A stretch of DNA of 64,000 nt from Streptomyces sp. MspMP-M5 (GTDB lineage: Bacteria; Actinomycetota; Actinomycetes; Streptomycetales; Streptomycetaceae), in the NCBI RefSeq assembly GCF_000373585.1, contig NZ_KB891940.1, positions 62,001 to 126,000 of the forward strand. Reading direction: 5' to 3'. This document shows, piece after piece, positions 55,424 to 62,780 of this stretch; positions within the stretch are counted from its first letter, which is position 1; each line of letters starts with the position of its first letter. Made by a program: the position numbers and the translations under genes. Under the pieces are notes generated by a model, which did not search any database, was not told where the DNA came from, and saw only the letters and a program-made list of their open reading frames with translations.

Positions 55424-56506
55424 ATGGGTTCGGTTCGCGTAGCCATTGTCGGCGTGGGCAACTGCGCCGCCTCGCTGGTACAGGGCGTCGAGTACTACAA
55501 GGACGCCGACCCCGACAGCCGCGTGCCCGGCCTCATGCACGTGCAGTTCGGCGACTACCACGTCCGCGACGTCGAGTTCGTGGCCGCGTTCGACGTCGAC
55601 GCCAAGAAGGTCGGCCTGGACCTTGCCGACGCCATCGGCGCCAGCGAGAACAACACCATCAAGATCTGCGACGTGCCGAACACCGGCGTCCAGGTCCAGC
55701 GCGGTCACACCCTCGACGGCCTCGGCAAGTACTACCGGGAGACGATCGAGGAGTCCCCGGCGGCCCCGGTCGACGTCGTCCAGGTCCTCAAGGACAAGCA
55801 GGTCGACGTCCTGGTCTGCTACCTCCCCGTCGGCTCCGAGGACGCGGCGAAGTTCTACGCCCAGTGCGCCATCGACGCCAAGGTCGCGTTCGTCAACGCC
55901 CTCCCGGTCTTCATCGCCGGCACCAAGGAGTGGGCCGACAAGTTCACCGCGGCCGGTGTGCCGATCGTCGGCGACGACATCAAGTCGCAGGTCGGCGCCA
56001 CCATCACGCACCGTGTGATGGCCAAGCTCTTCGAGGACCGGGGCGTCATCCTGGACCGCACGATGCAGCTGAACGTCGGCGGCAACATGGACTTCAAGAA
56101 CATGCTCGAGCGCGAGCGCCTGGAGTCCAAGAAGATCTCCAAGACGCAGGCCGTCACCTCCCAGATCCCCGACCGCGAGCTGGGCGAGAAGAACGTCCAC
56201 ATCGGCCCGTCCGACTACGTCGCCTGGCTGGACGACCGCAAGTGGGCCTACGTCCGCCTGGAGGGCCGCGCCTTCGGTGACGTCCCGCTGAACCTCGAGT
56301 ACAAGCTCGAGGTCTGGGACTCCCCGAACTCCGCGGGCGTCATCATCGACGCGCTGCGCGCCGCCAAGATCGCCAAGGACCGCGGCATCGGCGGCCCGAT
56401 CCTCTCTGCCTCCTCGTACTTCATGAAGTCGCCGCCGGTGCAGTACTTCGACGACGAGGCCCGGGAGAACGTCGAGAAGTTCATCCGGGGCGAGGTCGAG
56501 CGCTGA
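55424..56506 (+). CDS. ino1: myo-inositol-1-phosphate synthase
   Basis: 360 residues. RVAIVGVGNCAASLVQGVEY is the NAD-binding start, FVAAFDVDAKKVG and the long near-invariant block VGGNMDFKNMLERERLESKK and DVPLNLEYKLEVWDSPNSAG identify the actinobacterial Ino1. It converts glucose-6-phosphate to inositol phosphate for phosphatidylinositol, mycothiol and glycolipids. I chose the ATG giving MGSVRVAIVG with GGGAG; an upstream ATGA that overlaps PadR gives a non-conserved extension. Confidence 0.96.
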   Translation: MGSVRVAIVGVGNCAASLVQGVEYYKDADPDSRVPGLMHVQFGDYHVRDVEFVAAFDVDAKKVGLDLADAIGASENNTIKICDVPNTGVQVQRGHTLDGLGKYYRETIEESPAAPVDVVQVLKDKQVDVLVCYLPVGSEDAAKFYAQCAIDAKVAFVNALPVFIAGTKEWADKFTAAGVPIVGDDIKSQVGATITHRVMAKLFEDRGVILDRTMQLNVGGNMDFKNMLERERLESKKISKTQAVTSQIPDRELGEKNVHIGPSDYVAWLDDRKWAYVRLEGRAFGDVPLNLEYKLEVWDSPNSAGVIIDALRAAKIAKDRGIGGPILSASSYFMKSPPVQYFDDEARENVEKFIRGEVER

Positions 56507-56529
56507 CCGCTCGCCGCACCCTCGCTCAG

Positions 56530-56560
56530 CCGGCCTCCGGGTATTCCTCCCGGAGGCCGG
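56530..56560 (+). terminator. ino1 terminator
   Basis: CCGGCCTCCGG / CCGGAGGCCGG, 11-bp perfect stem with a nine-base loop, 24 bases beyond the ino1 stop. Confidence 0.85.
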
Positions 56561-56583
56561 TGGGCTGTGTGAGGCTGTGCCTC

Positions 56584-57852
56584 ATGCATGCTGTGCGCGA
56601 TCTCCGCGTGTTACTCCACCTGCGCGACTTCCGTTCGCTCCTGACCGCACGGCTTCTCTCCCAGGCCGCCGACGGGGTGTTCCAGGCAGCGCTCGCCACC
56701 TTCGTCATCTTCTCGCCCGAGAAACAGGCATCGCCCGAGGCGATCGCCTCCGCGATGGCGATCCTGCTGCTGCCGTACTCCCTCCTCGGGCCGTTCACCG
56801 GCGTCCTGCTGGACCGCTGGCGCCGGCGGCAGGTCCTGCTCTACGGCAACCTGCTGCGCACCCTGCTCGCCGCGCTCACCGCGGTGCTGATCGCGATACA
56901 GGTACCGGACTGGCTCTTCTACGTCTCCGCGCTGTGCGTGACCGCGGTGAACCGCTTCGTCCTGGCCGGGCTTTCGGCCGCTCTGCCGCGGGTGGTAGAC
57001 GGCGGACAGCAGCTCGTGATGGCCAACTCCCTTGCGCCCACAGCCGGAACGCTCGCCATGACCGCCGGTGGCGGACTCGCCTTCGCCATCCGGCTGGCCG
57101 GCGCGGACGTGGACGCCGTCGTGGTGCTGCTCGCCGCGCTGCTGTACCTCAGCTCCGCCCTCACCGCCCTGCGGATGACCCCGCAGTTGCTCGGGCCCGA
57201 CTCCTCGGTACTCCAACCCCGCCTGAAAGAGGCGCTGTTGAGCACCGTGCGGGGACTGCTGGCGGGCCTGCGCCATCTCGCCGCGCGCCCCACGCCGTCC
57301 GGTGCGCTCACCGCGATGACGCTGGTCCGTTTCTGCTACGGCGCGCTGACGGTCATGGTCCTGATGCTGTGCCGGTACGCCTGGTCCAGCAGCACGTCCA
57401 AGGGCCTGGCGCTGCTCGGGGTGACCGTCGCCGTGTCGGGAGCCGGGTTCTTCGCGGCCGCGGTGATCACGCCCTCGGCGGTCGGGCGCCTCGGCGCCTT
57501 CGGCTGGATGGCCTGCTGCGCCGCCGCGGGCGCGGTCCTGGCCCCCGCACTCGGACTGTTCTTCCTGCCGGCGCCGATGCTGGTGGCCGCGTTCGCGCTC
57601 GGCCTGGGCACCCAGGGCACCAAGATCACCACGGACACAGTGGTCCAGTCCTCGGTCGACGACGCCTTCCGCGGCCGCGTCTTCGCCCTCTACGACGTAC
57701 TGTTCAACGTCGCCTTCGTCGGCGCCGCCGCGGTGGCCGCCCTGATGCTGCCGCCCGACGGGCGATCGGCGGTACTGATCATCACGGTCGCCGCGCTCTA
57801 CGCCGTGGTCGCGGCGGCCCTGGCGCGCTTCGCTCGTCGTAGAGCGCGTTGA
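56584..57852 (+). CDS. MFS transporter with a TTA codon
   Basis: 422 residues, ten to twelve helices. The early loop DRWRRRQVLLYGNL is the MFS A-motif and LLLPYSLLGPFTGVLLDRW is the first part of the permease core. It belongs to the MFS_3/enterobactin exporter-like branch; the substrate is not clear. Codon 10 is TTA (56611-56613), so expression may depend on bldA tRNA. The ATG lacks a clear ribosome site; a TTG or GTG upstream is possible. Closely follows the ino1 terminator. Confidence 0.88.
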   Translation: MHAVRDLRVLLHLRDFRSLLTARLLSQAADGVFQAALATFVIFSPEKQASPEAIASAMAILLLPYSLLGPFTGVLLDRWRRRQVLLYGNLLRTLLAALTAVLIAIQVPDWLFYVSALCVTAVNRFVLAGLSAALPRVVDGGQQLVMANSLAPTAGTLAMTAGGGLAFAIRLAGADVDAVVVLLAALLYLSSALTALRMTPQLLGPDSSVLQPRLKEALLSTVRGLLAGLRHLAARPTPSGALTAMTLVRFCYGALTVMVLMLCRYAWSSSTSKGLALLGVTVAVSGAGFFAAAVITPSAVGRLGAFGWMACCAAAGAVLAPALGLFFLPAPMLVAAFALGLGTQGTKITTDTVVQSSVDDAFRGRVFALYDVLFNVAFVGAAAVAALMLPPDGRSAVLIITVAALYAVVAAALARFARRRAR

Positions 57853-57974
57853 AGGCCCCCGCGGACGGCGCGGTCGCCCTCTGCGGTACCACCCCGCCGG
57901 AGCGGATACCTTACGGGCGTCATTCACACGTTCGGATACGTCACTTCCGGACGCACCACCATCGGGGGATTCCC

Positions 57975-58580
57975 ATGACCACGCCGCCGGGGCACAGCCC
58001 GTACGGCCAGAACCCTTACGCGCAGCAGCCGTACGGCCAGGCTCCCTATCCGCAGGCTCCACAGCCGCCGCAGGCCCCCTACGGAGCCCCGCCGTTCGGG
58101 CAGCCGCAGGGCGGACCGGCACCCCAGGCCGGATACGCCTATCCCCAGCAACCGCAACCTCCGTACGGCCAGCAACCGCACGCCGGCTTTCCGCAGGCAC
58201 CACAGCAGCCCTATGTCCAGGGCGGACCGCCCGCCCCTCCCCAGCCGACCCACCCGCGCCGGTCACCCAAGGCGGTGCTGCGGGGCGTTGGCGTCATCAT
58301 CGGCCTGATCGTCATCGCCGTCGCCTGGATCAGCAGCCTGGACGATGCGGACAGCGCCAAGGCCGGTGACTGCGTCAAGAAGTCCAGCAGCGCGCTGGAC
58401 GACGGTCTGGCCGTGGTGGACTGCGGAACGGCGGAGGCCCAGTACAAGGTCGCCGGGGTACACAACGGTTCCTCCGACCCGTCGGTGTGCGCCGCTGGAC
58501 AGGACGCCTACGTCAAGACGGTGCATCGCCGTCGGCGGGCCGACACGGCCATGGTGCTCTGTCTCACCCCCACGAAGTAG
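57975..58580 (+). CDS. single-helix membrane protein with Pro/Gln/Tyr-rich N-terminus
   Basis: 201 residues. The N-terminus is built of repeats such as YGQNPYAQQPYGQAPYPQAP, the single helix is GVGVIIGLIVIAVAWISSL, and the outer domain of about 65 residues has four cysteines (GDCVKK, VVDCGT, SVCAAG, MVLCLT), consistent with two disulfides. It resembles LppU-like Streptomyces proteins of unknown function. The start is chosen as ATG behind GGGGGATTCCC. Converges with pcnA across three parS sites. Confidence 0.8.
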   Translation: MTTPPGHSPYGQNPYAQQPYGQAPYPQAPQPPQAPYGAPPFGQPQGGPAPQAGYAYPQQPQPPYGQQPHAGFPQAPQQPYVQGGPPAPPQPTHPRRSPKAVLRGVGVIIGLIVIAVAWISSLDDADSAKAGDCVKKSSSALDDGLAVVDCGTAEAQYKVAGVHNGSSDPSVCAAGQDAYVKTVHRRRRADTAMVLCLTPTK

Positions 58581-58617
58581 CGCACCCGCAAGAGCCTCGG
58601 ATAGCGAGAGGGGCGGT

Positions 58618-58631
58618 GTTTCACGTGAAAC
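58618..58631. promoter_or_regulatory. parS site 12, left half of a 48-bp pair
   Basis: Exact GTTTCACGTGAAAC between the convergent genes; 34 bases from site 13. Confidence 0.95.
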
Positions 58632-58651
58632 GGCCGGTCGTGTGCCGCCGT

Positions 58652-58665
58652 GTTTCACGTGAAAC
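58652..58665. promoter_or_regulatory. parS site 13, right half of a 48-bp pair
   Basis: Exact GTTTCACGTGAAAC; the pair and its 20-base spacer repeat the pair at 51642 with a single A/G change. Confidence 0.95.
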
Positions 58666-58688
58666 ACCGCCCCGTCGCGCTCAACCCG

Positions 58689-58702
58689 GTTTCACGTGAA
58701 AC
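58689..58702. promoter_or_regulatory. parS site 14
   Basis: Exact GTTTCACGTGAAAC. A degenerate half-site (GGTTTCACGG) follows at 58708. Confidence 0.95.
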
Positions 58703-58752
58703 ATCGCGGTTTCACGGACGCACAGGCTCTCGCCGTGTGGGCTTCCGCGCCC

Positions 58753-60228
58753 TCAGCTCTGAGCGGCCCACCATTCCTTGAGAGCGGCCACCGCGACCTC
58801 GTGCTCCATCGGGCCGTGCTCCAGCCGCAGCTCCAGCATGTGCTTGTACGCCTTGCCGACCTGCGGGCTAGGACCGATGCCCAGGATCTCCATGATCGCG
58901 TTGCCGTCCAGGTCCGGACGGATCGCGTCCAGCTCCTCCTGCTCCTGAAGCTGCGCGATGCGCTCCTCGAGCCCGTCGTAGGCGCGCGACAGGGCGGCCG
59001 CCTTGCGCTTGTTGCGGGTGGTGCAGTCCGAGCGGGTCAGCTTGTGCAGACGCGTCAGCAGCGGGCCGGCGTCCCGGACGTAGCGACGGACCGCGGAGTC
59101 CGTCCACTCGCCCGTGCCGTATCCGTGGAAGCGCAGATGCAACTCCACCAGACGCGCCACGTCCTTGATCATGTCGTTGGAGTACTTCAAGGCGGTCATG
59201 CGCTTCTTGGTCATCTTCGCCCCGACCACCTCGTGGTGGTGGAAGGAGACCCGACCGTCCTTCTCGAAGCGCCGCGTCTTGGGCTTGCCGATGTCGTGCA
59301 GCAGCGCCGCCAGCCGCAGCACCAGGTCGGGCCCGTCGTCCTCAAGGTCGATGGCCTGTTCCAGCACCGTCAGCGAGTGCTCGTAGACGTCCTTGTGGCG
59401 GTGGTGCTCATCGCTTTCCAGACGCAGCGCGGGCAGCTCCGGCAGCACCCGGTCGGCGATCCCGGATTCGACCAGCTGCCGCAGGCCCTTGAGCGGGTTC
59501 GGGGCCAGGAGGAGCTTGTTCAGTTCGTCGCGCACCCGCTCCGCGGAGACGATCTCGATGCGCTCGGCCATCTCCGTCATCGCCGCGACGACCTCGGGTG
59601 CCACCTGGAAGTCCAGCTGGGCGGCGAAGCGGGCCGCCCGCATCATCCGCAGCGGATCGTCGGAGAACGACTCCTGCGGCGTCCCCGGAGTCCGCAGCAC
59701 GCGGGCCGCCAGGTCCTCCAGCCCGTCGTGCGGGTCGACGAACTCCTTCTGCGGAAGCAGCACCGCCATGGCGTTGACCGTGAAGTCCCGGCGGATCAGA
59801 TCGTCCTCGATCGAGTCGCCGTACGACACCTCGGGCTTGCGCGAGGTCCGGTCGTACGCCTCGGAGCGGTAGGTCGTGATCTCGATGTCGAACGAGTCCT
59901 TCTTGCACCCGACCGTGCCGAAGGCGATACCGACCTCCCAGACCGCATCCGCCCACGGCCGGACGATCTTCAGCACGTCCTCGGGCCTGGCGTCGGTGGT
60001 GAAGTCCAGATCGTTGCCGAGCCGACCGAGCAGCGCATCCCGGACCGACCCGCCGACCAGGGCAAGCGTGAACCCGGCCTCCTGGAAACGGCGGGCCAGA
60101 TCGTCCGCGACGGGGGACACCCGCAGCAGCTCGCTCACGGCACGTCGCTGCGCGTCGTTCAGCGCGTCCGTCGACTGCGGAGTCCGCTCGGTCTGCGTGG
60201 AGGGGAAGTCATTGTTGGCGTTCGGCAC
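58753..60228 (-). CDS. pcnA: CCA-adding enzyme / poly(A) polymerase family nucleotidyltransferase
   Basis: 491 residues. The nucleotidyltransferase motif GGSVRDALLGRLGNDLDFTT is complete, and RRDFTVNAMAV with DPLRMMRAARFAAQLDF are family blocks. A C-terminal HD domain has LLHDIGKPKTR. Family members complete or add to 3' ends of tRNAs, or polyadenylate RNA. GTG start chosen (MPNANNDFPST); no ribosome site, but TACCCT lies eight bases upstream, which could give a leaderless message. Divergent from the DUF6049 gene. Confidence 0.9.
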   Translation of the reverse strand: MPNANNDFPSTQTERTPQSTDALNDAQRRAVSELLRVSPVADDLARRFQEAGFTLALVGGSVRDALLGRLGNDLDFTTDARPEDVLKIVRPWADAVWEVGIAFGTVGCKKDSFDIEITTYRSEAYDRTSRKPEVSYGDSIEDDLIRRDFTVNAMAVLLPQKEFVDPHDGLEDLAARVLRTPGTPQESFSDDPLRMMRAARFAAQLDFQVAPEVVAAMTEMAERIEIVSAERVRDELNKLLLAPNPLKGLRQLVESGIADRVLPELPALRLESDEHHRHKDVYEHSLTVLEQAIDLEDDGPDLVLRLAALLHDIGKPKTRRFEKDGRVSFHHHEVVGAKMTKKRMTALKYSNDMIKDVARLVELHLRFHGYGTGEWTDSAVRRYVRDAGPLLTRLHKLTRSDCTTRNKRKAAALSRAYDGLEERIAQLQEQEELDAIRPDLDGNAIMEILGIGPSPQVGKAYKHMLELRLEHGPMEHEVAVAALKEWWAAQS

Positions 60229-60415
60229 AACAGAAAAGGGTACGTGGCCGCGCAGCACCCCGGCGTCACGTTAATAAAGGGGACAAGGGGTACATGGCCT
60301 CCCTGCGCGGTGATCATGTGGCGCAGTCCCCGGCACTACGGCGCGCCGGGCCTCGTTACCATTCGTGGACGCACATTCCGACGACCACTGACGACGACGA
60401 GGGACGGGCGAGCGC

Positions 60416-62734
60416 GTGGCCGATGCGGCAGGGTTCCAGGCGACTGAACGGCCGCGTGGCCGGTGGCGGCGCAGGACCGTGACGCTGCTCACCGGGGTAC
60501 CCCTGCTCGTAGGAACGCTGCAGGTCGTACCCGCCCCCGCGGCCAAGGCGGCGCCGACCGACGCACATCCGGTCAATGTCACGATCAACGCGATGTCGCC
60601 GGCCGCCCCCGGCAAGGACGACACCGTCACCGTCTCCGGCACGCTGACCAACGACAGCAAGAGCGCGATCACCAACGCCCACGTCGGACTGCACCGCGGC
60701 TCCGCGCTCAACGACCGCAGCTCCATCGAGGCTGTGACCAAGCGCACCGGTTATCTGCCGGGGGCCGACGGCAAGGAGATCGACGACCACACCGAGAAGA
60801 TCGACAAGCTGGATCCGGGCGCCAGCCGGCCCTTCACCGTCAATGTCCCGGTCAAGGACCTCGGCCTCAGCGACGACGGCGTCTACCCGCTCGGGGTGAC
60901 CCTGTCCGGACACTCCGCGGGCTCGCCCTACGACCAGGTCCTCGGTATCGACCGGACCTTCCTGCCCTGGCAGGGCGCCGCACCGGCGAAGAAGACGCAG
61001 CTCACCTACCTGTGGCCGCTGATCTCCACCACCCACCTCACGGCCGAGACCGGTGCCGACGCCCAGCAGACGCCGGTCTTCCGCAACGACGACCTCGCCG
61101 CGGAGATCGCGGACGGCGGCCGGCTCCAGAAGATGGTCGAGCTCGGCAAGAACCTCCCGGTGACCTTCGTCATCGACCCCGATCTGCTCGCGACCGTCGA
61201 CGCGATGACCAAGCCGTACCGCGTGCACGACCCGGACGGCCCGATGGGCAAGAACCAAGCCGTCGCCAAGCAGTGGCTCAACGATCTCGTGAACGCCGTG
61301 AAGGGCCACGAGGTCGTCGCGCTGCCGTTCGGCGACCCGGACCTGGCCTCGCTCGCCCACCACGGCAAGAGCGTGCCCAGCGCGCTCAGCCACCTCGGCC
61401 CGGCCACCGAACTCGCCTCGAAGACGGTGGACACCATCCTCGGCGTGAAGCCGCGCACCGACTTCACCTGGCCGGTGAACGGCGCCATCGACTCCTCGGT
61501 CGTCGACGTCGCCACCTCGGCCGGCGCCCACAACGTCATCACCCGCAGCGACAGCCTGCGCGACAACAGCCTGCCGTACACCCCGACCGCCGCCCGGCCC
61601 ATCGGCGGCGGCAACACCGCCATCGTCACCGACACCCAGCTGTCCCGGGCCTTCGAAGGCGACATGTCGAAATCCGGGAACGCCAGCCTGGCGATCCAGG
61701 AGTTCCTCGCCGAGGCCCAGATGATCGGCCTGGAGAATCCGGAACAGCAGCGCAGCATCGTCGTCGCGCCGCAGCGGATGCCCTCGCTGAGCCAGGCCCA
61801 GGCGATGGCCGGCGCACTGCGGAACCTGGAGTCGGCCGGCTGGGTCCAGCCGACGAAACTCGGCGACGCCGCCAAGGCCAAGCCCGACCCGGACGCCAAC
61901 CGCCAGATCCCCGCCCGCTCGGCATACCCGTCGTGGCTGCGCCGGCAGGAGCTGCCCGGCGACGCCTTCCGGAAGATCGAGGACACCCAGACCGCGCTGG
62001 ACGACTTCCAGGTGGTCCTGGCCCAGCCGGAGCGCGTGGTCACCCCGTTCGGCAACGCCATAATGCGCGAGATGTCCACCTCGTGGCGGGGCGATGCCAA
62101 GGGTGCCACCGCGTTCCGCACCTCGGTCCGCGGCTATCTCGACGACCTGACCAAGAAGGTCCATCTGATCCCCAAGTCGGAGGCGACGCTCTCCGGCCGC
62201 AGCGCCACGATCCCGGTGACGGTCCAGAACAACCTTCTGCAGGGCGTCAAGGGCCTGACCCTGAAGCTGACCTCGTCGCAGCCCAACCGCCTGGACGTGG
62301 GCAAACCGCAGCTGATCAAGGTGGACGGCGGCCACAGCCAGTCGTTCAAGTTCGAGACCACCGCGAACGCCAACGGTCTCGCCTGGGTGACCGCCCAGCT
62401 CTACACCTCGGACGGCAAGCCCTACGGTGAGCCGATGACGTTCCGGGTGAACGTCACCGAGATCACCGCCACTGTGATGCTCGTCATCGCCGGCGGCGTC
62501 CTGCTGCTCGTGCTCGCCGGCGTCCGGATCTACCTCCAGCGCAAGCGGGCGGCCGCCGAGGACACCGAGGACGAGGAAAACGGCGAGGACAACGGCGGTT
62601 CTGCCGCCGAGGACAAGGACGGCGAGGACGGTGGCGCGGCCGGCGACGGCCCCGAGCAGCCGAGTGACCCCGCGCCGGACACCGGATCGGGAAAGTCCGG
62701 GCCGTCCGGCTCGGGTGAGAAAGTGGACCGTTGA
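60416..62734 (+). CDS. large secreted, membrane-anchored DUF6049-type protein
   Basis: 772 residues. A signal sequence (TVTLLTGVPLLVGTLQVVPA, cleavage after AKA), an extracytoplasmic beta-rich region (Big-like VNVTINAMSPAAPGKDDTVT and a second Ig-like domain VTVQNNLLQGVKGLTLKLT near the end), and a C-terminal helix (ITATVMLVIAGGVLLLVLAG) with an acidic tail. The middle has the pattern of a polysaccharide-deacetylase-like barrel without clear metal ligands. GTG start. No catalytic role is established. Located directly upstream of murJ. Confidence 0.85.
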   Translation: MADAAGFQATERPRGRWRRRTVTLLTGVPLLVGTLQVVPAPAAKAAPTDAHPVNVTINAMSPAAPGKDDTVTVSGTLTNDSKSAITNAHVGLHRGSALNDRSSIEAVTKRTGYLPGADGKEIDDHTEKIDKLDPGASRPFTVNVPVKDLGLSDDGVYPLGVTLSGHSAGSPYDQVLGIDRTFLPWQGAAPAKKTQLTYLWPLISTTHLTAETGADAQQTPVFRNDDLAAEIADGGRLQKMVELGKNLPVTFVIDPDLLATVDAMTKPYRVHDPDGPMGKNQAVAKQWLNDLVNAVKGHEVVALPFGDPDLASLAHHGKSVPSALSHLGPATELASKTVDTILGVKPRTDFTWPVNGAIDSSVVDVATSAGAHNVITRSDSLRDNSLPYTPTAARPIGGGNTAIVTDTQLSRAFEGDMSKSGNASLAIQEFLAEAQMIGLENPEQQRSIVVAPQRMPSLSQAQAMAGALRNLESAGWVQPTKLGDAAKAKPDPDANRQIPARSAYPSWLRRQELPGDAFRKIEDTQTALDDFQVVLAQPERVVTPFGNAIMREMSTSWRGDAKGATAFRTSVRGYLDDLTKKVHLIPKSEATLSGRSATIPVTVQNNLLQGVKGLTLKLTSSQPNRLDVGKPQLIKVDGGHSQSFKFETTANANGLAWVTAQLYTSDGKPYGEPMTFRVNVTEITATVMLVIAGGVLLLVLAGVRIYLQRKRAAAEDTEDEENGEDNGGSAAEDKDGEDGGAAGDGPEQPSDPAPDTGSGKSGPSGSGEKVDR

Positions 62735-62780
62735 TAGACGACGGGGCCGGAGGCCCGGCGACGGATGAGGTGGGGCAGCG

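Larger units (their letters stand above)
58610..58673. terminator. two-parS inverted repeat, terminator-like
   Basis: The left arm GGGGCGGT plus parS and the right arm parS plus ACCGCCCC form a 22-bp inverted repeat with a 20-base loop, lying between the convergent 57975 and pcnA genes. Confidence 0.75.

Noticed and set aside
58708..58718. GGTTTCACGG next to parS 14
   Set aside because: Only half of the palindrome; possibly a decayed site, not counted.
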